Source: Qipengyuania citrea (GTDB taxonomy: Bacteria > Pseudomonadota > Alphaproteobacteria > Sphingomonadales > Sphingomonadaceae). From it: a DNA stretch of 64,000 bases. The notes beneath the pieces are model-generated. The model made no database searches. It had not been told where the DNA came from and saw nothing but the letters and a program-made list of their open reading frames with translations. Positions within the stretch are counted from its first letter, which is position 1. Every line of letters starts with the position of its first letter. The translations under genes and the position numbers were made by a program. Where the stretch lies: contig NZ_WTYG01000001.1 of assembly GCF_009828015.1 (NCBI RefSeq), forward strand, positions 372,001-436,000, read 5' to 3'. Positions 44,904 to 54,848 of the stretch are shown in pieces.

Positions 44904-47420
44904 CTAAAGATCGGGCAGCCGCTGCTCGGCAAAACCCCATCCCTGCAATGATTTAGAAGCTGCCCGGTCGAGCAGGGTCTTGGCATCGTCGATCGAATAG
45001 GGATGTGCGTTCTCCATCGTCTTGAGCTCGTTCCAGGCCAGCGGAATGGCCACCGGCGCACCCGAGCGCGCCCGCGCCGAATAGGGCACCACTGCCGTCG
45101 CCCCGCGCTGGTTGCGCAGCCAGTCGATGAAGATCCGCCCCTTGCGCTTGGCCTTGCTCATGGCGGCGGTGAAGCGGTCGGGCTCGGCCATGCTCAGCGC
45201 CTCGGCGAACCGGCGCGAGAAATCCTTGTGCGCCTCCCAGTCATGGCCGGGCGTCAGCGGCACCACCACATGCACGCCCTTGCCGCCGGTCAGCATGGCA
45301 AAGCTGGTCAGGCCGAGATCGGCCAGCTGGGCGCGGATGTCGCGCGCCGCCTGTTTGACCTCGTCGAACCCCAGCCCCTCGTCGGGATCGAGATCGAAGA
45401 TCATCCGGTCGGGCCATTCGACCGCATCGGAACGCGCGCACCAGGCGTGAAATTCGATCGTCCCCATCTGCACGCATTGCAGCAGCCCGCGCGCATCGTC
45501 GATGAACAGGTAATCCTCGTGCCCGCCGTCCTTCTCGCGGATCGGCACGGGGTGCACCGCATCGCCGAAGCTGCCGCTGTCATGCTTCTGGAAGAAACAC
45601 TTCTTCGCCCGGCCCGAAGGGCAGCGCACCAGGCTGATCGGGCGCCGCGCGGCGAAGGGCAGCATGATCGCCGCCACGGCCTCGTAATAGTCCGCCAGCG
45701 CGCCCTTCGTCTGGCCGCTGTCGGGAAAGATCACCCGGTCGCGGCTGGAAATCTTGATCGCGTCGCTGGTCTCGGCCGGTTTGGCCGGCGTTTCCGGCTG
45801 CACGCTGCTCGCATCCTTGTCGCCGCGCAGACCCACATAGCTGCCGTGGCGGACATTCCCGTCGGCGGTAAACTCGGCAAAAGCGATTTCCGCGACCAGC
45901 TTGGGCGTGACCCAAGTGACCCCGCGCGACGAGGTCCGGTCGACTTCCGCCGGCGGGGTCTTGCGCGCCAACCGCTTCATCTTGCCCGCGAGTTCGTCGA
46001 GATCGTCGGCGGAAAATCCGGTGCCGACATTGCCTTTGTAGACGAGGTCGTCGCCCTCGTGCTGCGCGACCAGCAGCGAAGCGAACGGCCGCCCCTTCGC
46101 GCTCGACTTCTTCCATCCGATGATCACGAATTCCTGTCGCCGCGTGCATTTGACCTTCACCCAGGCCTTGCTGCGGCGCCCGGCATATTTGCCATCGACG
46201 GTCTTGGAGATGATGCCTTCCTGCCCCGCATCGCACATCGCGCGATAGAGGTGTTCGCCCGCGCCCAACACGTGTTCGGCGACATGGATCGGCGGATCGG
46301 CGGAATCGAGCAGCGCTTCGAGCCGCTCCTTGCGTTCGATATTGGGCAGGCCGGTCAGATCCTCGCCATCGAGTTCGAGCAGGTCGAAGGCATGCAGGGC
46401 GAGCTTGTCCTCCTTGCCCTGCGATCCGTGCCCGCGCTTGAGCACTTGTTGCAGGGTGGAGAAATCGGGATTGCCCTTGCCGTCGTAAGCGACGACTTCG
46501 CCGTCGATCAGACACGAGGGCAGGTCGAGCGCGGCAATCGCCTCGACCAGCGGGCCGAACTTGTCGGTCCAGTCCTTGCCGTTGCGGGTGAACACGCGGA
46601 CGGTATCGCCCTTGACCGCCACCAGCGTGCGATAGCCGTCGAACTTGATCTCGTGCATCCAGCGATTGCCGGCGGGCACGTCGTCGACCAGCGTCGCGAG
46701 CTGCGGCTTGCGGTAATCGGGCAGCGGGGCGGCCTTGCGGCGTTTGGGCCTCGATTTGCCGGCGTTGCGCGCGGAGGCCTTCTGCATCTGCGCAAGGAAG
46801 GCATCGTCCTTCTTTCCTGCCAGCGGGTATTCGCCCTGCTTGTCGCTGGCGATCTCGGCCATCGAACGCCCGGTCAGCACGCTGGTCAATTCGCGCTGGA
46901 CCAGCCCGTCGCCCGCTTCGGCATTGTCGTCCTGCAATTTGCGCAGCAGCCAGTTCTCACGTTTCTCGCCGGGCTTTTGCTTCAGCCGGATCAGCAGCCA
47001 TTCGCCCTTCATCCGCTCGCCTTCGAGACAGAAGTGCAAATGCCCTTCCTCCAGGTCGCTCGCGCTCTTGCCCTCGATCGGCTGCCACGTCCCGCGGTCC
47101 CACAGCATCACCGTGCCGCCGCCATATTCGCCCCTGGGGATCACGCCTTCGAAATCGGCATAGGACATAGGGTGATCTTCGGTCCGCACCGCCAGCCGCT
47201 TGATATCGGGATCGGGCGACGGCCCCCTGGTCACCGCCCAGCTCTTGAGCACGCCATCGACCTCGAGCCGCAAGTCCCAGTGCAGGCGGGTCGCATCATG
47301 TTTCTGGACGATGAAGCGGTTGCCGGTCTCGCTGGCGAGCGGCTCGCCCGCCGGTTCGGGGGTCAGCGAAAAATCCCGCTTGGCGTTGTATTCGGCGAGG
47401 GGGTCCTTGCGCGCAGCCAT
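44904..47420 (-). CDS. ligD: DNA ligase D (phosphoesterase-ligase-polymerase)
   Basis: 838-residue multifunctional end-joining enzyme. Domain order: 3'-phosphoesterase at ~20-170 (RFIVQKHDATRLHWDLRLEVDG, GGGTVMLWDRGTW), ATP-dependent ligase at ~235-540 with nucleophile Lys259 in HEIKFDGYR and the later motif KAWVKVKC, and primase-polymerase at ~555-838 (FDLDPDEGL, GGKGVHVVVPLTPG, RIFIDWLRN). Repairs double-strand breaks with Ku. It starts three bases after the ku stop, so the two are one transcript. Length and order match the Pseudomonas-type enzyme. Confidence 0.97.
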   Translation of the reverse strand: MAARKDPLAEYNAKRDFSLTPEPAGEPLASETGNRFIVQKHDATRLHWDLRLEVDGVLKSWAVTRGPSPDPDIKRLAVRTEDHPMSYADFEGVIPRGEYGGGTVMLWDRGTWQPIEGKSASDLEEGHLHFCLEGERMKGEWLLIRLKQKPGEKRENWLLRKLQDDNAEAGDGLVQRELTSVLTGRSMAEIASDKQGEYPLAGKKDDAFLAQMQKASARNAGKSRPKRRKAAPLPDYRKPQLATLVDDVPAGNRWMHEIKFDGYRTLVAVKGDTVRVFTRNGKDWTDKFGPLVEAIAALDLPSCLIDGEVVAYDGKGNPDFSTLQQVLKRGHGSQGKEDKLALHAFDLLELDGEDLTGLPNIERKERLEALLDSADPPIHVAEHVLGAGEHLYRAMCDAGQEGIISKTVDGKYAGRRSKAWVKVKCTRRQEFVIIGWKKSSAKGRPFASLLVAQHEGDDLVYKGNVGTGFSADDLDELAGKMKRLARKTPPAEVDRTSSRGVTWVTPKLVAEIAFAEFTADGNVRHGSYVGLRGDKDASSVQPETPAKPAETSDAIKISSRDRVIFPDSGQTKGALADYYEAVAAIMLPFAARRPISLVRCPSGRAKKCFFQKHDSGSFGDAVHPVPIREKDGGHEDYLFIDDARGLLQCVQMGTIEFHAWCARSDAVEWPDRMIFDLDPDEGLGFDEVKQAARDIRAQLADLGLTSFAMLTGGKGVHVVVPLTPGHDWEAHKDFSRRFAEALSMAEPDRFTAAMSKAKRKGRIFIDWLRNQRGATAVVPYSARARSGAPVAIPLAWNELKTMENAHPYSIDDAKTLLDRAASKSLQGWGFAEQRLPDL

Positions 47421-47423
47421 AGC

Positions 47424-48254
47424 CTAGGCGGACTTCTTACGCCGCGAGGTCTTCTTGGGCTTCTCCTCCCCGACCGACTTCTTGAGCGCTGCCATCAGGT
47501 CGATGACGTTGGAGCCGCCACCAGTATCGGGATCGTCGACATCCTCGATCACCGCGGTCTTGCTCTTCGACTTCGCCTTCTTGTCGATCAGCTTGCGCAG
47601 CGCCTGACCATAGCGATCCTCGAATTCACTCGCATCGAAGGGCGCGCTCTTCTGCTCGATCAGCGTGTTCGCCAGCTCGAGCAGTTCCTTCTTCGGCTTG
47701 GCATCGTCGATATCGTCGAAGAACGCCTGCCCTGCGCGCACTTCGTCGGCATAACGCAGCGTTTCGAGCAGCAGTCCCTTGCCGCATGGTTTCACCGCGA
47801 CCAGTTTCTCGCTGCCGCGCACCGACAGCTGGCCCAGCGCGACCTTCTTCGCCTTGCGCAGGGCCTCGCGCAGCACGATGAAGGCTTCTTCGGCAAGTTC
47901 GTCCTGCGGCGCGACGTAATAGGGCTTCTCGAAATAGAGCGGGTCGATTTCGCACGCATCGACGAACTGCACCAGTTCCAGCGTCCGCTTGCTCTCGATC
48001 CTGACCGCGTCCATCTCGTCCTCGTTGAGCAGGACGTAATTGCCCTTCGAAACCTCGTAGCCCTTGATGATCTCGTCGCGGTCGACGGGGCCGATCCCGG
48101 GCACGACCTTCTCGTAGGAGATGCGTTTGCCGCTGGGTTCGTGGATCTGGTTGAACCGGATCTTCGCCCCCGATTTGGTCGCCGAGTAGATTTCGACCGG
48201 GATCGAAACCAGCGCCAGCCTGATCTGCCCCTGCCAATATGCGCGTGCTGCCAT
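47424..48254 (-). CDS. ku: Ku protein, non-homologous end joining
   Basis: 276-residue bacterial Ku homodimer subunit that threads onto DNA ends and recruits LigD. Features: ARAYWQGQIRLALVSIPVEIYSAT, FNQIHEPSGKRISYEKVVPG, IIKGYEVSKGNYVLL, YYVAPQDELAEEAFIVLREAL, then a linker and a Lys-rich C-terminal tail (KKSVGEEKPKKTSRRKKSA) that likely extends DNA contact. First gene of the ku-ligD pair. The upstream region to the TetR gene is 70 bases. Confidence 0.96.
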   Translation of the reverse strand: MAARAYWQGQIRLALVSIPVEIYSATKSGAKIRFNQIHEPSGKRISYEKVVPGIGPVDRDEIIKGYEVSKGNYVLLNEDEMDAVRIESKRTLELVQFVDACEIDPLYFEKPYYVAPQDELAEEAFIVLREALRKAKKVALGQLSVRGSEKLVAVKPCGKGLLLETLRYADEVRAGQAFFDDIDDAKPKKELLELANTLIEQKSAPFDASEFEDRYGQALRKLIDKKAKSKSKTAVIEDVDDPDTGGGSNVIDLMAALKKSVGEEKPKKTSRRKKSA

Positions 48255-48324
48255 GTGCCTTCCCTTCAGGCGAAACAGCGCTCCATTCCCCTATGCGTTC
48301 CGGAGCGCAGCCCGCTGGACGAGG

Positions 48325-48897
48325 TCACGCAGGCTGAACGGGGGCGGTCAAGGCCATCAGACAGGCATGCATCGTGGCGACGACGGATTCAATTTCCGCG
48401 CGCGTCGTCGTACTGAGTTTCAGGCCCACGATCGAATGGTGCAGCATCTCGCCAAGGCCGCGCGGGGTGATCGAACGGCGCTCGAGATCGGCCTCGTAAG
48501 GCAGCAGGAATTCACACAGATTGCGCCGCGCGCCGAGGTGGACCTCGGTCAGTTCCTGCTTGAGCGTCGTGGCCAGTTCGAGCTCGAGCTCATCGGCATG
48601 CGGCATCGCCTGGATCGATTCCCACGATTCCAGAACCAGCTTCTCGAGCAAGAGCCGGAACCGGGCATCGCGGGGCGCGTCGTCGTCGCAGCCTTCCCGG
48701 ATCGCGTTCCATTTCGATGCGAAGTGATACCGCGACACCGCGACCAGCAACGCCTCGCGGTTGGGGAAGATATTGTATATTGTCTGGCGCGAAACCCCCG
48801 CCGCTGCGGCGATGTCGCTCATTGTCGCACGGCGGACACCATATTGGCTTATGACCGCGTATCCCGCCGCCGCGATTTTGCAGGCTCTCTCTTCCAT
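48325..48897 (-). CDS. TetR/AcrR-family transcriptional regulator
   Basis: 190-residue regulator. The N-terminal helix-turn-helix (about residues 20-55) contains RRATMSDIAAAAGVSRQTIYNIFPNREALLVA; the rest is a helical ligand-binding domain without recognisable ligand motif. Divergently transcribed from an RND efflux operon 114 bases away, so most likely its repressor, relieved by a pump substrate. ATG at 48897 chosen; an ATG at 48918 would add seven residues, and neither has a clear RBS. Confidence 0.88.
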   Translation of the reverse strand: MEERACKIAAAGYAVISQYGVRRATMSDIAAAAGVSRQTIYNIFPNREALLVAVSRYHFASKWNAIREGCDDDAPRDARFRLLLEKLVLESWESIQAMPHADELELELATTLKQELTEVHLGARRNLCEFLLPYEADLERRSITPRGLGEMLHHSIVGLKLSTTTRAEIESVVATMHACLMALTAPVQPA

Positions 48898-48918
48898 GCA
48901 GGTTATTTCGACATCCAA

Positions 48919-49011
48919 TGCAAAAATGTCAATTTACAGTTGTACCGAAAATGTAAAAACGCGCCAGTAGCCGAACGCCGTCGCAGGGTGATTCGCATGT
49001 AAGGAATTCCA
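48919..49011. promoter_or_regulatory. divergent promoter/operator region, TetR gene and RND operon
   Basis: An AT-rich island in GC-rich DNA. It contains a minus-strand TTGACA (48927-48932) fitting a -35 box for the TetR gene, the small palindrome TACA-GT-TGTA (48935-48944), and an inverted pair TTTACA / TGTAAA (48933-48938 and 48952-48957). One of these symmetric elements is a likely TetR operator overlapping both promoters. The RND adaptor RBS AAGGA is at 49001-49005. Confidence 0.5.
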
Positions 49012-50175
49012 ATGACGCACCTTCGCACTCTGCTCCTGTTCGTTCTCGGTCTGGCCGCCGCCGCATGCTCGTCACCCGATCAGTCGCCGCAGGGCCAGGC
49101 AATCCCGGTCCGCACCATCACCGTCGCGCAGGCGGATATCGACAATGTCCTCGAACTGCCTGGCCGGGTGGAACCGGTCCGCGTCGCCGAAGTGCGTGCG
49201 CGCGTCACCGGCATCGTCCAGCAGCGCCTGTATGAAGAAGGCACCGACGTCGGACAGGGACAGCCACTGTTCCGCATCGATCCGGCCGAATTGCGCGCCA
49301 GCTACGCGCAGACGCAGGCCAGCCTCGAACGTGCGAAGGCCACGGCGGCCAATGCCAATGCCGTGGTGCAGCGCTATCGCCCGCTGGTCGAGGAAAACGC
49401 CATCAGCGGCCAGGAATTCGACGCGGCACAGGCCGCCGCGCGCGAGGCGAATGCCAATGTCGCGCAGATCCAGGCCCAGTTGAAATCGGCATCGCTCCAA
49501 CTGGGCTACACCACCGTTCGCGCGCCGATCGCCGGACGCGCGGGGCGTGCCGCAGTGACCGAAGGCGCGCTCGTCTCGCAGCCCGAAGGCACGCTGATGA
49601 CGCGGATCGAGCAGGTTTCGCCGATCTACGTATCCTTTTCGCAGTCCGCTACCGAAGTGCTGCAGATCCGCCGCGCGATTGCCGCTGGCGAGCTGGCACT
49701 GTCGGCCGATGACGCCGTCGAGGTCCGGCTGGTGTTCCCCGACGGGACCGAATACGAGATTCCCGGGCTGATCGAATTCCTCGACTTTACTGTCGACGAA
49801 GCCACCGGCACCATCGAATTGCGCGCCGAATTTCCCAATCCCGACGGGCTGCTGCTGTCGGGTGAATTCGTCAACGCGCGCATTTATGCGGGCAAGGCGA
49901 CCGACGTCATCGCGATCCCGCAGGCAGCGGTGACCGTGGCCGATTCCGGTGGTACGGTGATGATCGTCGACAAGGACGGCAAGGCCGCGCTGCGGCCGAT
50001 CAAGCTGGGCCGGCTGGTGGGTGACAAATGGGTCGTGGAAAGCGGCCTTCAGCCGGGCGACAGGGTCATCGTGTCGAACCTGCAAAAGTTGCAGCCGGGC
50101 ATGCCGGTGCAGATCGCCAACACTCCCAATGGCCGCGCCGCCGCTCCTGCCGCACCCGCCGCGAAGGCTGACTGA
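49012..50175 (+). CDS. RND efflux periplasmic adaptor, lipoprotein (AcrA/MexA-like)
   Basis: 387-residue membrane-fusion protein. Lipoprotein signal LLLFVLGLAAAACSS; then VLELPGRVEPVRVAEVRARVTGIVQQRLYEEGTDV (lipoyl-like), a coiled hairpin at ~100-165 rich in Ala/Gln/Glu, LGYTTVRAPIAGRAGRAAVTEG, and beta-barrel and membrane-proximal domains ending in VIVSNLQKLQPGMPVQI and an Ala/Pro-rich tail. Links the inner-membrane pump at 50178 with the outer channel at 53384. RBS AAGGA seven bases upstream. Confidence 0.94.
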   Translation: MTHLRTLLLFVLGLAAAACSSPDQSPQGQAIPVRTITVAQADIDNVLELPGRVEPVRVAEVRARVTGIVQQRLYEEGTDVGQGQPLFRIDPAELRASYAQTQASLERAKATAANANAVVQRYRPLVEENAISGQEFDAAQAAAREANANVAQIQAQLKSASLQLGYTTVRAPIAGRAGRAAVTEGALVSQPEGTLMTRIEQVSPIYVSFSQSATEVLQIRRAIAAGELALSADDAVEVRLVFPDGTEYEIPGLIEFLDFTVDEATGTIELRAEFPNPDGLLLSGEFVNARIYAGKATDVIAIPQAAVTVADSGGTVMIVDKDGKAALRPIKLGRLVGDKWVVESGLQPGDRVIVSNLQKLQPGMPVQIANTPNGRAAAPAAPAAKAD

Positions 50176-50177
50176 TC

Positions 50178-53100
50178 ATGGCTCGCTTTTTCATCGATCG
50201 GCCCATCTTCGCATGGGTCGTCTCGCTCGGCATCCTGCTCGCCGGTTTCATCTCGCTGCGCGCGCTGCCGATCGAGCAATATCCGGAAGTCGCGCCGCCT
50301 TCGCTGGCGATCAGCGTCGTCTATCCCGGCGCCGACGCCGCCACGCTCGAGACCAATGTCACGCAGGTGATCGAGCAGCAGCTCAACGGGGTCGAGGGCT
50401 TTCTTTACATGTCCTCCTCCAGCCTCTCCAACGGCACGGCGTCGATCACGCTGACCTTCGAGGCCGGGACCGATATCGATATCGCGCAGACCGAAGTGCA
50501 GAACCGGCTGAGCACGGTCGAAGCCCGCCTGCCCGAGGAAGTCAGACGCCAGGGCATCACCGTCCGGCAGGCCAATGCCGGCTTCCTGATGATCGTAGCG
50601 CTGACGTCGAAATCGGGCGCGCTGGATTCGACCGACCTCGGCAATATCGCCTCGACGCAGGTGATCGATGAATTGCGCCGCGTGGCGGGTGTGGGCGACG
50701 TCACGCTGTTCGGTTCGGAATACGCCATGCGTATCTGGCTCGATCCGGACAAGCTGGCCTCCTACAACCTTTCCCCCAGCGCCGTCGTCGCCGCGATCCG
50801 CGAACAGAATGCGCAGACTGCAGGCGGTTCGCTGGGCGCCCTTCCGCTGCAGGAAGGCCAGCAGATCACGGCCACCATCACCACCGCCAACCGCTTCGAG
50901 ACCGAGGAGGAATTCCGGCGGGTGATCCTGCGCGCGGACGAAGGCGGGGCAAGCGTCCGGCTGGGCGATGTCGCCCGCGTCGAGATCGGCGCGCAGACCT
51001 ATGCCACCTCGACCACGCTCGATGGCCAGCCGATGGCCGGCATGGCGGTCCAGCTCGCCACCGGCGCCAACGCGCTGGCGACGGCCGAAGGGATCGAGCT
51101 GCAGATGGAGGAACTCGGTGCCGGCCTGCCGCAGGATGTCGCCTGGTCGATCCCCTACGACACCACTCCCTTCGTCGAGGTTTCGGTCGAGGAAGTGGTC
51201 AAGACGCTGGTCGAAGCCATGGCGCTGGTCTTCCTCGTCATGTTCCTGTTCCTGCAGAACTGGCGCGCGACGCTGATCCCGACGCTGGTCGTGCCGATCG
51301 CGCTGGCGGGGGCGTGCCTCGGCCTGTGGCTGTTCGGCTTCTCGATCAACGTGCTGTCGCTGTTCGGCATGGTCCTCGCAATCGGGATCCTCGTCGACGA
51401 CGCCATTGTCGTGATCGAGAATGTCGAGCGGATCATGCGCGAGGAAGGGCTCGGTCCGCTCGAGGCGACCCGCAAGGCAATGGACCAGATCACCGGCGCG
51501 ATCGTGGGAATCACGCTGGTGCTGATCGCGGTGTTCGTGCCGATGGCCTTCTTCCCCGGATCGACCGGCGGGATCTATCGCCAGTTCTCGGTCACGCTGG
51601 CCATTTCGATCTTCTTCTCCGCCGTGCTGGCCCTGTCGCTGACCCCGGCGCTGTGCGCCACCTTCCTGCGGAAGGAAGACGTCCAGGATCACGACGGTGC
51701 AGCCGCGCCCGACGATGCCGATCGACCGCTGCGCGATGGCTGGCGCGGACAGCTGGATCGGGCCCGCGCGGTATCGGGGCGGTTCTTCCACCGCTTCAAT
51801 CAGTGGTTTGCGCGGATGACCGAGAAGTACGGTCGCACCAACGAGGCGATCCTTGCCCGGCCGATCCGCGGGTTGGCGGTGTTCCTCCTGCTGGCCGCGA
51901 TCACCGGCCTGCTGTTCGCGCGCCTGCCGGGCGGGTTCCTGCCCACCGAGGACCAGGGTTATGTCATCACCGTGGTCCAGTCGCCCGCCGGGTCGACCCG
52001 CGAACGGCTGGAAGAGGCAATCGAACCCGTCGAAGGCTTCTGGCAGTCGCGCGAAGAGGTCGCGCGGACAGTGGTCGTGCGCGGCTTCAGCTTCTTCGGC
52101 CAGGGTCAGAACAACGCGATGATGTTCACCCCGCTCGAGGACTGGAGCGAACGCAGCGCCCCGGAAAGTTCGGCCGGTGCCCTGGTCGGACAGGCCATGG
52201 GCACTTTCATGGGGCTGGACAATGCGCTGGCCTTTGCCATCCAGCCGCCTGCCATCCAGTCGCTCGGCCAGGCCAGTGGTTTCACGATGAAACTGCAGGA
52301 CCGCGGCGGCGTGGGCCGCGACGCGCTGGTCGATGCACGCAACCAATTGCTCGGCATGGCGTCGCAAAGCCCGCTGCTGGCCAATTTGCGGCCCGAGGAC
52401 CAGCCGCCGGCCCCGCAATTGCATGTCGAGGTCGATCGCGTCCAGGCGCGTGCGATGGGCTTGTCGATGGACGATGTGAACAACGCACTGTCGATCAATT
52501 TCGGCTCTGCCTATGCCAACGACTTCAACCGCCAGGGCCGCGTGCTGCAGGTCCTCGTCCAGGCCGACGCGCCCCACCGGATGGAGCCGGAGGACGTGCT
52601 GTCGCTGCGGATCCCCAATGCGCAGGGCGGCCTGGTTCCGTTCAGTTCCTTCGCCACTGCCGAATGGACCGCGGGTCCGCCCAGCCTGTCGCGCTACAAT
52701 GGCTATCCGGCGATGACCTTGTCGGGCACTGCGGCTCCGGGCGAATCCTCCGGCGCCGCGCTCGAAGAAATGGAACGGTTCGCCAGCCAGCTGCCGGACG
52801 GCATCGGCTTCGAATGGACCGGCATCAGCTACGAAGAAAAACAGGCCGGCGGCCAGATTGGGCTGCTGCTCGGGCTGTCGGTGGTGATCGTCTTCCTCGT
52901 GCTTGCTGCCTTGTACGAAAGCTGGTCGGTGCCGCTGTCGGTGCTGCTGATCGTGCCGATGGGCGTGCTGGGAGCCGTGCTCTTCACTATGCTGCGCGGC
53001 CTGTCCGCCGACATCTACTTCAACGTCGGGCTGATCACGATCATCGGCCTGGCAGCGAAGAACGCCATCCTCATCGTCGAATTCGCGATCGAGCAGGAGG

Positions 53101-53387
53101 CCGAAGGCAAGAGCCCGCTCGAGGCGGTAAAGGCCGCCGCGCGCCTGCGGTTGCGGCCGATCATCATGACCTCGCTCGCCTTCATTCTGGGCATGGTTCC
53201 GCTGGTTCTGTCCTCGGGCGCCGGCGCCGCCAGCCGCATCGCGGTCGGCACGGGCGTGATGGGCGGCATGATCGCGGCCACGGCAATCGGCATCTTCGCC
53301 ATCCCGCTGCTTTACCTGCTGGTCCGCACCCGACTGGCGAAGGGCAAGCCCACCCCGCCCGGCGAAGCCGAAGGAGAACCCGCATGA
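50178..53387 (+). CDS. RND multidrug efflux permease, HAE1 family (AcrB-like)
   Basis: 1069-residue trimeric inner-membrane pump using proton motive force. Starts MARFFIDRPIFAWVVSLGILL; porter-domain repeats; TM4 proton-relay Asp pair in MVLAIGILVDDAIVVIENVERIM; second half begins PIRGLAVFLLLAAITGLLF. A hydrophilic stretch of about 45 residues between TM6 and TM7 (after TFLRKEDVQD) fits the AcrB cytoplasmic loop. Two bases separate it from the adaptor, and its stop overlaps the channel ATG, so stoichiometry is coupled. Confidence 0.96.
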   Translation: MARFFIDRPIFAWVVSLGILLAGFISLRALPIEQYPEVAPPSLAISVVYPGADAATLETNVTQVIEQQLNGVEGFLYMSSSSLSNGTASITLTFEAGTDIDIAQTEVQNRLSTVEARLPEEVRRQGITVRQANAGFLMIVALTSKSGALDSTDLGNIASTQVIDELRRVAGVGDVTLFGSEYAMRIWLDPDKLASYNLSPSAVVAAIREQNAQTAGGSLGALPLQEGQQITATITTANRFETEEEFRRVILRADEGGASVRLGDVARVEIGAQTYATSTTLDGQPMAGMAVQLATGANALATAEGIELQMEELGAGLPQDVAWSIPYDTTPFVEVSVEEVVKTLVEAMALVFLVMFLFLQNWRATLIPTLVVPIALAGACLGLWLFGFSINVLSLFGMVLAIGILVDDAIVVIENVERIMREEGLGPLEATRKAMDQITGAIVGITLVLIAVFVPMAFFPGSTGGIYRQFSVTLAISIFFSAVLALSLTPALCATFLRKEDVQDHDGAAAPDDADRPLRDGWRGQLDRARAVSGRFFHRFNQWFARMTEKYGRTNEAILARPIRGLAVFLLLAAITGLLFARLPGGFLPTEDQGYVITVVQSPAGSTRERLEEAIEPVEGFWQSREEVARTVVVRGFSFFGQGQNNAMMFTPLEDWSERSAPESSAGALVGQAMGTFMGLDNALAFAIQPPAIQSLGQASGFTMKLQDRGGVGRDALVDARNQLLGMASQSPLLANLRPEDQPPAPQLHVEVDRVQARAMGLSMDDVNNALSINFGSAYANDFNRQGRVLQVLVQADAPHRMEPEDVLSLRIPNAQGGLVPFSSFATAEWTAGPPSLSRYNGYPAMTLSGTAAPGESSGAALEEMERFASQLPDGIGFEWTGISYEEKQAGGQIGLLLGLSVVIVFLVLAALYESWSVPLSVLLIVPMGVLGAVLFTMLRGLSADIYFNVGLITIIGLAAKNAILIVEFAIEQEAEGKSPLEAVKAAARLRLRPIIMTSLAFILGMVPLVLSSGAGAASRIAVGTGVMGGMIAATAIGIFAIPLLYLLVRTRLAKGKPTPPGEAEGEPA

Positions 53388-54787
53388 TGCGTCCGCTATC
53401 CGCCAGCATGCTGGCGCTGGCCCTTGCCGGCTGCGTGAACATGGCACCCGCGCACGAGCGTCCGTCGCTGGCGAGCGCTCCTGCCTATGACGGCGAGTAC
53501 CGTCCCGATGGGACTGTGGTCGCCACCACGCTGTCTTACGGCGAATGGTTCGACGACGCCCGGCTGGTCGCGCTGATCGATACTGCGGTTGCCAACAATC
53601 GCGACCTGGTGGCGGCGACCGCGCGCATCGAACAGGCGCGCGCCCAATACCGGGTCCAGGATAGCCGCAGGCTGCCCGCCCCCGTGGCCAGTGCCGCTGC
53701 CGGACGCAGCCGCACCCCGACCGGGGCGGCAATAGCCGGCGCGGCGCCGGCCGTGACGGCGGACCGTTTCGAAGTCGGCGTGGGCGTGACCTCGTTCGAA
53801 CTCGATTTCTGGGGCCGGGTGGCCAATCTTTCCGAAGCTGCGCGCGCCCGTTATCTTGCGACCGAAGCGAACCAGCGGGCGTTTTATCTTTCGCTCGTCG
53901 CCGATGTCGCCTCGACCTATTTCGAAATCCTCGAAACCGATGCGCAGATAGACCTAGCACAGGCGACGCTGGAGAGCCGCCAGGAAGGGCTGCGGATCGC
54001 GCGGTTGCGGCTCGATGCCGGGGTCACCTCGGCCCTGCCCTACCGTCAGGCCGAAACGCTGCTGACGACAGCGGAACAGCAGCTGGCAGCGCAGCGTCTC
54101 GACCGGGCACGGCTGAACAACCAGCTTGCCGTGCTGGTGGGCGGCGCCGTTCCCGCAAACCTGCCGCAGCCGCTTGCGATGCAGGCGCAGGACGATGCCA
54201 TGATGCTCGACGCCGGGCTGCCGTCGGACCTGCTGCTGGTTCGCCCCGACATTACCGCCGCCGAAGAACAGCTGCGTGCCGCGCGCGCCGACATCGGTGC
54301 CGCGCGGGCGGCCTTTTTCCCGACGATCTCTCTCACCGGCAACGCGGGTTTCGCCTCCAGCGACCTGGCTAACCTGTTCGGTTCGGACGGGTTCACATGG
54401 TCTTTCGGCCCATCGCTTTCGCTACCCATCTTCGATTGGGGAGCGCGCGAGGCAGATCTCGATCTGGCCCGGGCGCGGGAGACCGAACAGGTCGCACTGT
54501 ACGAAAAAGCGGTCCAGACGGCATTCCGCGAAGTGTCCGACGGCCTCGCCGGGCGGCGCTGGCTGGCCCAGCAGGTCGCCGCGCAGGAGCAGGGTGTCGC
54601 CGCGCAGGAACGCATCGCGCGGCTCGCCCGGCTGCGCTACCGCGAGGGCGTGGCCGATTATCTCGAAGTGCTCGATGCCGAGCGCAATCTGTTCTCCGCC
54701 CAGCAGCAATTGCTCACCACGCAGCGGGCCTATCTGCAGAACGGCGCAACGCTGTTCGTCGCGCTGGGCGGCGGCCTCCCGCGCTGA
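53384..54787 (+). CDS. efflux outer-membrane channel, NodT/OprM family lipoprotein
   Basis: 467-residue TolC-like outer-membrane factor. Lipoprotein signal SMLALALAGCVN; then SYGEWFDDARLVALIDTAVANNRDLVAATARIEQAR, the internal repeat VTSFELDFWGRVANLSEAARARYL and a second repeat LSLPIFDWGAREADLDLARARETEQ, typical of the two-fold channel fold. Completes the tripartite pump at 49012-54787. A strong hairpin follows 61 bases later. Confidence 0.94.
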   Translation: MMRPLSASMLALALAGCVNMAPAHERPSLASAPAYDGEYRPDGTVVATTLSYGEWFDDARLVALIDTAVANNRDLVAATARIEQARAQYRVQDSRRLPAPVASAAAGRSRTPTGAAIAGAAPAVTADRFEVGVGVTSFELDFWGRVANLSEAARARYLATEANQRAFYLSLVADVASTYFEILETDAQIDLAQATLESRQEGLRIARLRLDAGVTSALPYRQAETLLTTAEQQLAAQRLDRARLNNQLAVLVGGAVPANLPQPLAMQAQDDAMMLDAGLPSDLLLVRPDITAAEEQLRAARADIGAARAAFFPTISLTGNAGFASSDLANLFGSDGFTWSFGPSLSLPIFDWGAREADLDLARARETEQVALYEKAVQTAFREVSDGLAGRRWLAQQVAAQEQGVAAQERIARLARLRYREGVADYLEVLDAERNLFSAQQQLLTTQRAYLQNGATLFVALGGGLPR

Positions 54788-54848
54788 GCGGGGCCGCGCA
54801 CAAGGCAGATATCTTTCGGGCAGTCTGTTCTCCGCAAAGCCTGAACGC

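Noticed and set aside
48278..48308. Inverted repeat GCGCTCC / GGAGCGC between ku and the TetR gene, considered as terminator
   Set aside because: 17-base loop and no T-run on either strand; too weak to call.
45003..48416. About 1140-codon open frame antisense to ligD and ku
   Set aside because: Same GC-driven artefact; both real genes on the minus strand have complete domains.
50049..53960. About 1300-codon open frame antisense to the AcrB-like pump
   Set aside because: Low-complexity Arg/Gln/His-rich translation with no recognisable domain; the plus-strand pump is unmistakable.
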